DNA of 64,000 bases from Formicarius rufipectus (Eukaryota > Chordata > Aves > Passeriformes > Formicariidae). Position 1 is the first letter of the stretch; every line of letters starts with the position of its first letter. The notes beneath the pieces are model-generated. The model was given only the letters and a program-made list of their open reading frames with translations. It did no database searches and had not been told where the DNA came from. Below are positions 24,610 to 39,600 of this stretch, one piece after another. The translations under genes were made by a program, and so were the position numbers. Where the stretch lies: the NCBI GenBank assembly GCA_013399695.1, contig VXAU01001245.1, positions 280,930-344,929 of the forward strand, written 5' to 3'.

Positions 24610-27600
24610 CTGAAGGAAGGAAAACACATAATTACACCATGATCAAGCTGTCCAGAACAGATACTCAACTGCAAATGCAGGCACTCACATGGTCAGAGAG
24701 GCTTGCATGAAATGGCCCTTTCAGAAGCTCACAACTCTTTTAGACTCTTCATAACAACTTCTTACTAAGGGTTCTCAAACAAAGCATTGCTTTCTGACAT
24801 ATGGAACTTTGGCCAAAAGATACACAAAGTTCAGGAAATTAAAATCTAGTCCATCAACAAAAATGAGTACTGCTGTTTATTTTACAAGAACTCATACCTG
24901 GAAGAAAATGAGAACTTGAAAATGTTAATCTATATGCAAGAGCTTGCTAAAGATACAAAACTGAAATCACCTTCATGATATTATAGGAGTGGATTTGTTT
25001 GGAGTGAAATAGCTATCAAGGGACAACCACTTCTCCTGTTCCATCACAAGGAATCTCCATCTATCAAAACAGCCACAAGAGCTTATGGTACTACAAAAAT
25101 GCAATATGACAGCTGCCATAATTATATATAAAGATATTAATAGAAATAATTCATTATAATGAATTCACAGAATGACAGAATATCCCAAATTGGAAAGGAT
25201 CCACACAGATCACTGAAGTCCCTGCACAGGACAGCTCCAAGAATCACACAATGTGTCTCAGGGTGTTGTTTGAACACTTTGTGCATTCTGTCAAGTGTGG
25301 TGCTGTGACCCCTTTCCTGGGGAGCCCGTTCCTGGGTGAACCCCTCTGGGTGAAGAACCTTTTCCTACTATCCAACCTAAACCTCCACAACACAGCTTCA
25401 TGCCATTCTCATGAGTCCTGTAATGAGTCATCATAGAGAACAGATGAATGCCTGCCCCTCCACTTTCCCTTGTGAGGAAGATGTAGATTCAACGTACCAA
25501 AGCACTTGCTTAGATTCGTCTGCTTGTCAATGAAAACCTTGGCAGAGACAACATTTCCAAACGGCATGAACATCTGCAGCAGATCCTGATCCCCAAACTC
25601 CTGGGGAAGATGGTAGATAAACAGATTGGCTCCCTCTGGACCTTCAAACAACAAGTAGGAATATAAATTTAGAAAGAGCAGGGCTAACATACACCGACTG
25701 CACAAAAAAAAAGGTGAAAGAGCCACTCAAGACAAATTTTCTAGATAAAACAATGAAACTGCTGTTTACACTTCTGCAGGACACTTGATTCCAGAATAAA
25801 TGATCATGACTGTAAGGACTGATCATTCAAATAATTCTAGCTCTTTCTCGCCATTTTTGCTTGTAATTTACATGCTGTGCCAAAACTGGTTCACGTATCT
25901 TTGCTATAATGAAAGCTGAACAATAAGTTTGAATTCCAGATGTTGACTAAACCACAAATGGCTATGCAAAGCTTTGTGGTCCCAAAGCAACTAAATGAAT
26001 CTCAATACAAGATACAGATGATTGCACTGGTCGAAATGACAGATTCTTTTTAAAACATCCTACATATTCTGTTGAAAACTTACTCCTACAGTCTTCATTA
26101 CTTTATACTACACGTTAAAGTGAACCTGAATCTGAAGAGTGAAGACACTGGCATCTGTGGGAAGAGGTGAAGGACCAACAAAACCACATCTCATTCTCTG
26201 ACAGTAGGATACATCAGGCTGCAGACTTACACTCTCCTTCCCTCTGAGAAAATGGAGGACTATGATTACAAAATGTTTAAAACTAGACAAATCCTCTAAG
26301 AAACCTCCTATATAAACACCAATTTGGGCAGCCCTTTACACAAAGATCTCACAGGTTTTCCTTCCTTATCTTCAGTAACTCCAGGATTCTAAAACATGCC
26401 TCCAAGTGAAAGTTCTGCAGATAAGGCAGCTGCAAGGGCTAAGCTTGTCTTTCTGAAAATCCCTCTGAAGTTGTTTGAACAACTTTCTGCCTACCTTCTT
26501 TTTGACTTCCCGCTGCACCAATACTCTGCTGTGTTAAGAGACTCTGGTTATAGAGTGTGGGCAGTGCAGCAGCAGCATATTGCTGAATTCCAGAATAGGC
26601 CTGTGTGAGGGCTTCCATTGTGCTACCTGTCCCATTTGAAAGACCACCACTGCCAAGTCCTCCATTTAAGGCTGCCATTCCTGTGTAAGAAAAAGGAAAT
26701 AAGAGATGACTGAGTGCTTCCACTGAGCCAGATCGATAACCTTTCAAATACTCTGCACCATTACATAAAGCAGGGAGCACAAAAAATAACCCCACAGAAC
26801 TAGCACAGGCTGAGGAGCGATAATCAGCTGTTCCCCCAACCCACCACAACACGTAAACTTACCTGCTAAAGAGCTAACGTTGAGGCCTGCTGTAGCCCCT
26901 GCCAGCGTCTGCAATGCTCCAAGCGAAGCCATTGGATTAACAGAGGAGCTGCTACTGGAGCTAGGTGAGGAACCTGCTATTAAAATAAAATAATTAAACT
27001 TCAAGCAGTATTTTTTGGTCCTGATGACTCAACTTGTCGTTATTTCTGTAGAAAAGGCTAGTAAGGAACAGGTGAAGGCAACACAATACTTCATGTAAAA
27101 AAAAAAAAAAATCCCATTTGACAGACAAGAACGCCATTTAAAAAAACCCCAAATCTATTCCCAATAAAATAGTAGCAGTTAAGGAAAAACTATTAGAGTG
27201 CAAAGTAAAAAGGACAATGGATGTCTTCTCTACTTTAAAAGGTTGCAAATTTAAATAAATTCAGTTAAATCACTATAAAAAGCTGGACACAGGTTAATTT
27301 AGTTTATCTACCTTGATCCAAAATTTCCTTAGGTAAAATAAGAAATGCATTAGAGTACTGAAAATACCAAGAAAATTTAAGACTTTGGTTTATATTTATC
27401 TTTAATCACCATTTGCAACCATTCTATTTTGCTCTGGAGCAGACAATTCATATTGGTGTCAAGAGTCAGAACAGTGAAAGACAAGACATTCCAATCCTGA
27501 GACACTTCTAAAATATTTTCTAGAATGTTCCTTCCACAAGCTAGCAATTTAAGTGAGTTTATCTAAGGCCATAGTCTCTGCAACATTGATTACCTATAGG

Positions 27601-30600
27601 TGGATACAGCAGTATACTGTTCAGTTCCAAAGAGCAGTTGATCTTCAGCAAGGTTCAAGGTTTTGCTTCGTTCTATTCTACATCAAAATATGCAATAACG
27701 CTTAGAACTATCTAAACAAAATTGTCTGAAATGGGTAGAAAGACAGGACAACAATAATACCTAACACCACTGAGTTCAACAATTCTGCCATTCAGCCTAT
27801 CCATAGTTCACAGACTGCACTGTGTGGACTGTCAAGCTCCCCAGGCACAAACGGTATCACTACAGATGAAAGAAAACCAAAACAGTAGCTGTGCATAAGA
27901 ACTGTCTGGATTTTTCCACCAATTATGCAATTTGAGGAGAGATGTCCAAATAAGCATCAAGTGAATATTTGGATGACAGATGGAGAGAAGTCAAGGAGGT
28001 AGTCATCTCATCTGCAGTTAGGTTTAAGAGGTTATCACAGTAGATGTTGCCATATGCCCCACAGACAAGGCAGGTATTTACTAATACATGGTACTGAACT
28101 GCTATATACTGCATTTTTTCAAGGTCTAGGTGTCGTTCGGGGGGATAGATGCTTTCTGTGTGGATGCCAGTAGCCACCTATATAAATACATAACAGAGTG
28201 GATGCACATGCAAACATTAATCATAAGAGAATTTTTAAGTCTTCTTTTGTAAGAGATAACAGGAATTCAGACTAAAGATTTTAAAAAAGCTTTATAATTA
28301 CAGGAAATATGAGACTGAACGTGACTGTACATATTGAGGCTTCCCCTTACCTCAATTTAAGTACAGTTTTAAAAGGTGAAGCATATTCATATCTTTAATG
28401 AAAAGCACTGAACCTATTTTAGAGTTTGATATCAGAGACTACTTACAGACCACATATGCTCCAATACTTTTTCTTTTGAACAAAGCTCATCTCTAAAATT
28501 ATAATTGAAATTAAGTTTAAAGAGCAATACAACACTGTCTGCTTCATGTTACAAGCCTGTGAAGAGTGAACTGACACATATGTATAGAACATTAATTCCA
28601 ATGTCCCATCAGAGTAACTTAATTGTTGACACAGTAGTTTATCCACGTGACAGCGATCAGAAGGTTATTTGGATTCAGCACATGAAGTACTTAAAAATGG
28701 ACTGCTCCCCACTCCCTAGCCCCTCCACCAGCATGACCAAAAATGGAACAGAGTCCTGAAATATGCTTCTCATCAAGGGAAAATGAACTTGCAGAGTTCT
28801 GTGGAACAGCTGAAATTCACAGAGGGAAAACAAATTCCAAAGAATCATACAATAGTAGCACAGCTTCAGTTGAAAAGGACCTCTGTGGATCATCCAGTCT
28901 AACAGTCTGCTCAGAGCTGGTCTAATCTCTGAGTCTGGTCACCCTATTCATGGTCCTTTCCAACTGCACTCTCAGTCACTGAAATGATGGAGATTCCACA
29001 GCTCCTCTGGCACCTCTGGTTCCTGAGCTCAATCACTATTGCCACTGATTTTCTTAATCTGTTTAGTCAGAGCTTTCTCTGTTGCAGCTTGTGTCCATTG
29101 CCCCTGTCCTTTCACTGCACACTTCTGAGAAGAGTTGCTCTCTGCTTTTTCTAGCACATCTGACATTTGAACTTCACAACCTGCCAGCCCCTTTCTCTGC
29201 CTCAACAAAACGGAGACCAAACTTGCTCCAGTCATTAGACAAGACAGTCCATGAGGAAATCTTAGTTCTAAACACCACTCACAGCAAACTGTAATCTGAC
29301 AATTTCAGCTCTGCTACTGCATGAGGAAATATAGGAGAAATTATCAGATATATTCACCTTTATGCTTCCTTTATGATGAACAAGCATTAGTGGGTTATAA
29401 AAGCAGCTCTTCTGTGGCCCCAACTCTTTACGTTTTTTGTTTGGTTTTGTTTATTTGGTTTTTAATTATAGAATAAAATACACAGCTGGGAGTTAAATTT
29501 TAAAATTTTAATCTTTTAAGTATGCAGACCACAAAGTTTTTATGTAAAAAATATCCAGGAACAGAATACTCTGAACTAAATTATTTCTCTAAGTAGAAAA
29601 CTGTACAAACCCATAATTTAACTCCCAATCATGTGACAAAGTTTTATAAACAGCTTTTCCTTGTAATCTCTTGGTCCAGCTCCTTGGTCTTACACAATTC
29701 AAAAGGTACCTGTGGAAATTTAAAACCCCTTCCAACTCCCTTTGGTCTCTCACAACCACAGGTGAGGACATCAACTCTGTAGGCTGGATGACACAGATGC
29801 TGGAAAACTGACACCCTGGAAATACAAGGCCTCCCTTTTTGTGTCAAGATTTAGCAATCACTCAAAATTGGACAAAAATGAGTAGGACACTGATCCCCAT
29901 TTGTGGCAAAAACTTAGCATGTCTGCTGTAAGCGTAACTGAATTTTTTTTTTCCTTGTTGTGCACATTTAACAGTAAGGCAGCAGGAGGGCACAACTTGA
30001 ACATTTTAGTGTCTCTGGTTAATGTACATAACCTAAAGTTAAAAAATGCAAAAAAACCCACAAAAAAGCCACAAAAGAGGAAGATACTGACTGATTTGTA
30101 TGTGCAACTCATACACTAAGTTCTACACAACTGCTTTCCAGTAAATGTACTAGGTATCTTTTCATTCTACTTTATGAAGTTGATATTGTGTTCTTTTCTT
30201 TATTTATGGAATATAAACTGTACTGTTCTAGTGCACAGAATGTATTACTTTATGCTTAAGGCATTTTCTGTTTTCATGTTGAGAGAAACAAGAGTATATC
30301 TGCCACAGTGTCTGCCTAAAACCATGGATAAACCAAGTATGTGATTAGATTGTAATAACATGATGGGAAGGAGGTCACCTACCTTTCTGCTTCACTATGA
30401 CCTCAAAAATTCTTTTTACTCTAAATTAATCTGACCATTTGGAGGAAGGAACACAGCAGTTAAAAAAGCTTTTGCTGGTGGCAAAGATATCTATCCTAAA
30501 TGAAAGTCAGTGGATCTCCGAGTAAAACTGCTTATGTATTAAAGAATCAACATGAAAGTGACCAAAAGGGATAGTTAAAACAGATGAATCTACCCTGAAA

Positions 30601-33600
30601 CTGCTAAGGCAACCCATGTCATAACGAACTACAGCAGAGGCAGTCTCTTACCTGAGCTGGTGAGCACACTCAGGGGACTGCTGGAGGAAGTGAGTGCAGC
30701 GGTACCACTTGGTGTGTTCTGAGCTGCACTGGCTGCAGCTGCTAACGCAGCCAGGTTCTGTAATTGCATCGCATTCAGTCCTGCAACACATTGAAGAACG
30801 CAGAGTTTCTCCTATAATAGTCACCCATCAACCAAGTGCAACAGATCCAGCAAACTCAGTACATCACAAGGGAGGCACTTAAAAGCAAAAGGCTTAATAC
30901 TAGTTACCGATCCTTTCTACATCGCAATTTCTTGCTATAATTAAAAAAGTTTTCCTTTCCCTGGATAGATGTGATTCAGTAAAAGGCCAAGCAGTCTTTA
31001 TCTCAGATGTAGACTCCAGAGTACAGAAATTTTCAAGCTATGTTCTCTCCAGCCACAAAAGCATAGCAGCTTTAAATGAGAGTTAAGTCAGAATCTGACA
31101 GCTCATGCGCAAGCTGGAGAACTTGCCCGGATACCCGGCCAATATCGTCATCTACTCTCATGTCCCTCCACTCCCTTTGAATGGGAACAGTAGTAACTGC
31201 AAAATTCTTTCAGGAAGGCCTCACACCACAGTGGCCACAAAGTCACACCTTTAACTCATCATCATCTGAGCATCAGCATGTTTTGTTTGGTCCCCCTGGC
31301 AGCCAAGAAAAAACACGCAATTGTGAGATAACTGTTACAATCGCAAGATCAACTAATGCCTGTGTAAGCTGGTTAGCTCGTCAAACACAGTGGTAAGGAA
31401 GACGGGAAACATCATGGTGTGGGTAGGCAGTAAGGAATACTGCAGAGAGAGGGAGGAAGATATCTCTGTGCTTATGAACTTTTATAAGTCAATTGACTCG
31501 TTTGATTCACCTTCATTTTGAGTCATCATTTTTGAGCAAAATAATTAGGTCAGTATTGGCATCAAATTTTGCCCTCTTTTCCTGCCATGGAATTATCACT
31601 GAAATGGATCTCCTCCTGAATCCCGTATTTTAGCCAACCTTTGGTAGACTAGCTCCATGCTTCCAATTCTGTCTGCCTTCCCTTCTCCCTTATTTTCCAT
31701 TTTCTGTCTCTACCTTTGCTTATTTTAACAAGTCCAAATATTCCCTAACACTTCTTCCCAACAATTAAAACAAAAATTAATTGCTATTCACTTAGCAACA
31801 TCAAAACACTGTAGGTAGAATGGCATCTCATCTTTTGGACATAGTAAGAACTTGGTGGTAAAGCACACTTAGCCAAAGCTCCATTTTGTAATTTAAGCAT
31901 GTAAACAGACAACAGAAAAATACAAGTAACAATGTAGTACAAACTAATTATTTTCTAAAATACTTCTACAACCTTTAGTATAGTTTGTTTGGCTTTTTGA
32001 CTCTTTTTCAATTGTTTTCTCTTTGTGACAGGGTCTGTTTCCCTAGTCAAGTTTAGTTCCACAAAACAAAGGGGTTTTGCCTTTATTTAGAATCAAGGTG
32101 TCACTGCAACATAAAAGGATGAGGTTAAAATAAAGAAGTTTTATTTCTGCCTTTATTTTACTACAGAGGGTTAAAAGTGCAAGTATTGGAGCTAATGAAG
32201 AACAGAACAGCTTGCTGCCTTGGTGGAGCAGTTTGTCATGTGCACACAGCACCTGTCCTCTTGTTATCACACTGTTTTCCCATCTGCTTTCAAACAGGGT
32301 CCAGATCAAATTTTGTCTGCAAAGTCTGATATAGTTTGGGATCTAATTACCTACTTAATTTCTCTTTCTACGAATTTCAGGAAAGAAGATGAGGTACTAA
32401 AAGGACTTTGAAACCAACTTTTCCCTAGAAGCAATCACAGACTTGGAATAATTTTTTCAAAGCACCATGCAACATACTATTTATCTATCTGATTTCTCAG
32501 GTTTTTTAGAGAATGTAGTAAATGGATTTACTAACAGGTGTTTTATTATTCCCAATCCTGGGAAGACAGAAGGGATAATCAACTTCCAGCCCCAGTACTG
32601 CTATACTTAGTGAATATTCGAGCTTGCAGTCTACAGCAAGGAATTTGGCTCATACCTATTAAACTGGTATTTCCCTAAAAGCAATGGCATAATTAATTGC
32701 AATTCAAATGAATGAAAGAACTGGAATCAAGAACAAGCTCACATTCCTAACACTGTAGCATGAACTTAAATGCTTTGCTCTTAAATACATCAAAAATGGA
32801 AAAACTAAGAATCTGTTATCACTGAAACCTGTTCATTAATGCCTACTTCATGACACAATTCTTCACACATACACCTGCTTGGATGACAAAAAAATACAGA
32901 GAGTGCTGCTCTTGTTATCCATGAGGGAAGATAATTTTAAATCCCAGAGGTTAGAGAGATACCCACTACTTACCTTGGGGACAATAGTTTACTAAGATTA
33001 AGGAGGAACATCCACACCTGTGGCAGAGGATTGCATTCATTCCAAAGGAGTGGGTTAACTCAGGTCAACTTATGTAAATTACATTAATGTATCTACAGCC
33101 TTTTGGCTACTTTCTCTACCTCTGTCCTCTTCTGTTTGGCATTGAATTTGTCTTCTGGTGGAAAAAACTTACCTCCCATTGGGTGGAGGCTGCTCAATGT
33201 GTTCAGGTTCCCAGATGAAGCAGCTGCTGTCTGCTGAAGGAGCTGCAAATAAAGCTAGACATTACACCAAAAAACAAAACAAGAGTGAGAGTGAGGGCTG
33301 GCTCTGCTTCTGGGAGAAACTGCATCACACCACAGCCAGAGCGCCGTCACAAATGAATTCCTGCTGCCCATGCGCCACATCGTAGCAAAGCGTAAAGAGA
33401 ATTCCCTTGTGCAACACAGCCAGAGCACCACCACAGTGAAAATCCACGTAGCCCATGCATCACATTGCAGCCAAAGCAACAGCACAATGCTTTCCTCACT
33501 CAGTGTCATCAATGGTGAAGGACAATTATAGCCAATACGCTAAGACAAAACCAGCGGAATCAGTAGTGTGAGAAAGAATTCCTACTCAAAGCACCTAAGA

Positions 33601-36600
33601 CAGGATTGCCACCCCTAAGAATATGCTACCTCATGGCAGACTTTACAGCTGACACTGCCAACATGGGACAAATGGCAATGCCGTATCAAAACAAACAAAT
33701 AAAAATAATCAGGAGACATTTCAAGCCTCAGCTCAGAAGCTAGAGATTTTCAATTCCTTCTTCCATTAACCAGTTATTATAAAAAGAATTCCAATCTACC
33801 AAAACCAAAGAATTAGAGAATTGCCCCGTTTCAGCTATACATCATACCAAGAACGAGATGAAATTTTCTGTACTCCAGCTCTCATACTGCACAAATACAG
33901 TTCTCAGAGCTACTCTAGCAACTCACATAAGTCAGAGCATGTAAGTTCATGAAGAATTCATCCTTTAGGGACCCGGTAAAATCAACTAAAATCAGTGACA
34001 AACAGCTAGTCTATCAGTCTGTTGCATCATTTCTGCTAAAGAGAGTAGTTTTTCCTCTACTTTCTGTAGGGGTTTTGTGTATTTCTTTGGGGTTTGTTTT
34101 TTGGATTTTTTTACTCTGCTTTCAATCTGATCACCTTTTCTATTTGGACAGTACTGAGCAATGCTCCAGGTCTCCTTGGAAGAGGATGAGAGAAATAAAG
34201 ACTGGAAAAGGAAAAATTTTAAAATACTACAAGAACTATTTCATCAGATAGACATGAAAAAGGCATTTATGTGGGTAAACTTCGAGGTTGCAACATACAA
34301 ATAAAAACCACAAAGTCATTCTACAGAACACAAGAGAAAAACCTCAAGGTTTCAGTAATAATGGTTACTGTGACTGGGGTTGAAATCCTCTCTTAAATGT
34401 ATTCTGACTAGAGGTTAGCACATAACAATTTCAGCCCTCTCATCCACTAAATGAGCTCCCCTATCTATCAGGAGCCTTCTAAAAACGAATACATCGAACA
34501 CTGCAAGACAGTCAGACACTGCAATCCCTGAAGAGATGAAAAGAACCCAAATCAGAAACTCACTGCTAAGTACTGGGGTCCAAGTGTGTTGAGACCAGCC
34601 AGGTTTCCCCATATTGAGGCAGCACTGATCTGTTGCATTTGTTGCTGGAGTTGCTGAGCAATTCGTTTCTGCTCTTTGTCCTTCTGCGTGTCTGCAAATT
34701 TTACCACAATGGGAGAAGAGCAACCCTGCAAACAGCAATTCAAACAATTACACACTTGCTATCCCTAGCAGTCACAAAAATACTGCATTAAGACCCAGTC
34801 AGTGGAAGCATTTCCCTCCCCTCCATACACACATGTATATATTCAAATAGCACATTTCATAAAAGGTTTAAAATCCTGTTTGCTTTTAATTCCCTTTTGT
34901 ATTTTGGGATTTTCTCTGCAGGTGAAGTTTCTATCTCGAACTCTTAAAATAGGAGCAGAATGCACACAAATGTCCAGGAGCCGTATTTGTAAAGAAATAC
35001 ACACTGCACTTATCCTTCTCTATGCCCACTGGTCCCTTATACTCCATACTGCCTGACAAATTACAGCTGCTCCTGACACCAAATGAACGTGTTTTACCTC
35101 CATGGTTTGTGCTTGGTGCATTGCTTTGATTGCTGTTTGTGCCATGGCTCTTGTTGTAAAAGTCACAAATGCACAACCTGGGGAAAGAACAAAAAGTAAC
35201 CAAATCTTTCACTGCATCCACAATTACCAGCATGAATACAGAAATGAAAGTGACTACTGGGCAGAGGGGGTGTAGGTGGGAATCAGAAAAAGCCAAAACA
35301 TCACATGAAGCTGCAAAAGGCAGTATCCTTGAACTCCCAAAAATGTTCCTGCTTACCTCTGCTCAGGCCATCTGGGCCCCGCAATATCCTGCATTCTTCA
35401 ATCTGCCCAAAGGGGGAGAACATCACTCGGATGTCATTTTCATTGCACTTCTTGGATATCATTCCAATAAACAACTTCCTATCTTCTACTGCTAAGAAAT
35501 CAAAAGACAAAGACTATTACCAGCAAATATGCACTTACGAGATCTTATTTTGCAAAGTTTTCTCTATTACCCTGTATTTAGGGTACAGTCTTATCACAAC
35601 CAGATTCCCAATAATGGACTGTTTTCAACTTAAGAGGATACTTATGAAATACTTCAATGAACCTGGTAGATGCCTGTTTTATTACCTTTAATGTTTACAA
35701 TATGCTGTTTTTCCCTTGCAAAGCCTGTGAAGAGCAGGAATGTGTAAAAAAAAAAAAAAAAGGAAAAAAACCGTCAGATTCAGCACTTCCCTGTATCCCT
35801 TCAGTTCCCAGTGTGAAAAGACTTGCATGTGGTTTATTGGACTATTGTCCTCTGCATCTTCTACCTTTAGACTACCAACACACCTAACCATATACAAACA
35901 AGCGAGTGAACTGCTAAAAGCTACTTTGTAACCTCTTCATCATACCAATCACTTAAATGTAGGTGTGTCTACTTCCTCAAGCTCCTCTCTCTACAGTGCA
36001 AGCAACAGCAGTTGCTAAAACAGAACAGTTTTACTTCTGTTAGTGACATGTCCGTTCTGATCCGTATCAAAAGCACAAAAACAACACCTCAAATCAAACC
36101 ATGGACTGTGTGGTACTGTATCTTGCTTCTGAATGCTGATGCTACTAGACACATTAGAGTTGAAAAATACCTTTCAGTGTGCAGACTACTTTAAAATATG
36201 TGGTTCAGAGAGACATCTCTCAACTTTTCAGTTAGTGGTTACTAATGTCAATTATAAGTCACTTCAGGAGTGGGATAAATTCAAATTCAGAGCAGAATAA
36301 CTCTTGATTTACTTATTTAAGGAGGCTCATCACCACCAAAACACTTTCTTTTAGAGGATGAAGCAAATTATGCAGAATACCACTTGGAAATATCAAACAG
36401 TTTAGAAATACAACATTCATCACAATATACAGTATGATGAAGGCTGTAGCACAACTTGAAGCTTTAATAAAGTCTTCTTCTATTCAGTGCCACAGTGAGG
36501 GGAAATCAACTTATTTGCTGAGTCTGTTGTAATGCCAGAAAGTAAAATTCCAGATTATTCCAATTGACATGACTTTAACAGGCTATTAAATCTTAATGTT

Positions 36601-39600
36601 ATACTCAATTTTCTGTTCCCAGAGCAGAAAGCTGCTTTTCAATACTTCTCGCAGATCCAGAATGCCTTTCATTAGTGCCAAGTTCAAATACTTGCTTAAC
36701 TAATGCTTTATTTATTGTTGTCACGTACACCTTTTACTAAGACTCATGTAATTATGCAATAGTCTCAAAACTATCACCCTAAAATTTCATTAAATACATT
36801 GTTGTCTTTCCATTATTTTCCCAGGATATTTGTGTGTGTATAAAGCAAGATCTGTGTTCCCCTTCCTATAATACTTCTAAAGAATTACTCCTTTCTAGTT
36901 ATATTTACACAGAAACTTATTCTGTATACACAGAGGAATCTGCAGATGGAAATACTCCTATATATGTTATCCATATATTCCATCTCTGTTTTCAATTATC
37001 TTAAGATGTAAGCTTTCTAAAACAAGGATTACCTTCTCCAGGATGCAATGTTAACCTTATAGAAACTGATGCAAATGAAGAAAATAAAAGTCAGCCAAGC
37101 CTAGAAAGGCTGAAACTTCAAGATGCTAAATACTTTGTTTATGTTGCAGCAATATATATATAAACATGTACTTGAACATGCATGTATGTATGTATATAAA
37201 CTCAAAATGGAAATGCATAGATAAATGACCATCAATGATGGATGCTAAATTCTTAATCCATCTGAAATGGTCAATATGCAGAAATACTCAGGTTTTTTTC
37301 TCTACTCTTGTTAATTCTCAACCTTTCTTCTATACTACAAGAAGTAGTTTTGACTCCTACCAGAGCTGCAACAGGCTCTGCTTCAAGCTGGACAAGTACC
37401 TGAAAAAGCACTTACAGATATCACAAAATCATAGGACAGTTAGGGACGGAAAGGACTTTAAAGATCATCTAGTTCTAAGTCCCTGCCACAGGACGGGACA
37501 CCTTCCACTACGACTGGGAAGCTCAAAGCCCCATCCATCCAGGTCTTGAATACTTCCAGGGAAGGGGCATCCACAGCTACTCTGGGCAACCTGTTTCAGT
37601 GTCTCACCATCCTCACAGTAAATAATTTTTTCCTAGTATCTAATCCAAACCTCTTTCAGTTTAATTCTGCTATCCCTTGTGCTGTCACTAGACTCCTGGA
37701 TAAACAATCCCTCCCTGTCCTTCTTGTAGGTCTCCTTTAGGTACTGTAGGGCTGCTATAAGGTCTCTCTGAAGCCTTCTCTTCTCCAGGCTGAACAACCC
37801 CAGCTCTTTGAGTCTGTCCTCATGGGGGATGTGCTCCGGCCCTCTGATCATCTTGATGGCTCTCCCCAGGACATGTTTGAGCAGATCCATGTCTTATGCT
37901 GGGGGTCCCAGAGCTGGACACAGTACTACAGGTGGGATCTCATAACAGCAGAGTAGAGTGTGAAAAATCACCCTCCTTATCCTGTTAGCCCTTCTGTTGA
38001 TGCAGCCCAGGATATGGCTTTCTGGGTTGCAAGTGCATGTTGCCAGTTTATATTCAGTTTTTCATCCACAAATACCCCCAAGTCCTTGTCCTCAGGGCTG
38101 CTCTCAATCCACTCATCACTCAGTCTGTATCCATGTTTGCAGGACCTTGCACTTGGCCTCATTTAACATCATGAGGTACGCACAGGTCCACCTCTCCAGC
38201 CTGTCAAGGCTCCTCTGGATGGCATCCCTTCTCTGAGGGTATCAACCACAGCACTCAGCTTGACATATCCATACTCTTGCTGAGGGTGCACTCAATCCCA
38301 CTGTCCACATACCCAACAAAAATTTAAACCACCTTAGTACAAAGAAGAACTCACTGGATGTTTCCCTAACTGACAACATGGCTCTACCACAAGCAGCAGC
38401 AGCGGGAGATACTGAGTCATGGAATTTTAGAGACATCATTCACACTACCAACTATATCCAAAACACACCTTTCTCTTTTCATTTTTTGTTTTCTTTTTGA
38501 AAAGTCAGGGCTCCAATTCACAACTTCATCAAAAGCTATTTAGCAAAAGGAAAGCCCTCAAGCTTCCCAATTCACACAAATAATGCTACCAAACTCAGAC
38601 TTCAGTAAAGCTTACCATTACTCTTTTCACTGTCAGCTGGTTTCATCTGGATAGGATGGTGCATCTAAAATGTAAAAAAGATTATTTAATCCTAGATACA
38701 TTCACTTTGTATTATATGAAATACATCCCATAAGAATTGTGGAAGAAATTATAGCCTGAATTCCCTCTAGAGAGGTGCATATATAACACTACATAAATTC
38801 CTAGAAGAAAGACTTTTCTGATTATATGCCATCATTCCTCCTCAGAGTATTACAAAAGCCATGCCCACCCACTTAACTATCATATTATTAAGTGCTTCAA
38901 AATTCCCTTAAGATCTGTTATCACATAAATCTCATGAGATTGATCTTTTGAATTGTTCTTCTAAAACATTATTTGAGGGCAAGATAACGTGTTTGTACTT
39001 CAGTGGTGCTCAGAAAAACAAGATAGAGCTATGAAGAAGGCAGGGCTCTGCTCTTACCCCTGGTAGGATCTTCATGTTGTGAAGAGCATTCTGTGCTTCT
39101 AGTGCAGCTTTACGGGTATAAAATGTAACAAAACAGCACCCTGCAATTAAAACAAAATGCTAGCCAGGAAAGAACACTGAATCTTGACACGCTGTACAGC
39201 AATTGCAAAACCCAATTCCATCCTTCCAATGCAAAATGCATTCCAACACAGTGCTGTGGAGCAATGGTGTTTTAATTTGACATACTGCTCCATACTCCTC
39301 AACCATCCTCATCACTACTGAGCTCTAAATAAAAATACGATTTTCCTCAGCTCTGCTAATAACTGGATCACAGTTCAAGTATAATTAGACAAATACACTC
39401 TGAGACTATAAAGCTCAAGTCTGCATCCATGCCTAGTCACACAAAGCTCCAACACACAGGGATCTCTGAATAAGCAAACAGCTAAGATTGCAACTATGGG
39501 AAACTAGCTGAAATCCCAAGTGTCACATGAGAAGTACAGAAGTTCTCACCTTTGCTTTGAGGAGGGTTTTGGCTCCTGTCCCTCAAGACATTGATTTCAT

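Larger units (their letters stand above)
35492..38615 (-). other. CELF1: CELF1 intron, 3.1 kb
   Basis: Contains a CR1 copy at 37421-38330 and a small ATGT/TA microsatellite near 37148-37198. Otherwise AT-rich. Confidence 0.8.
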
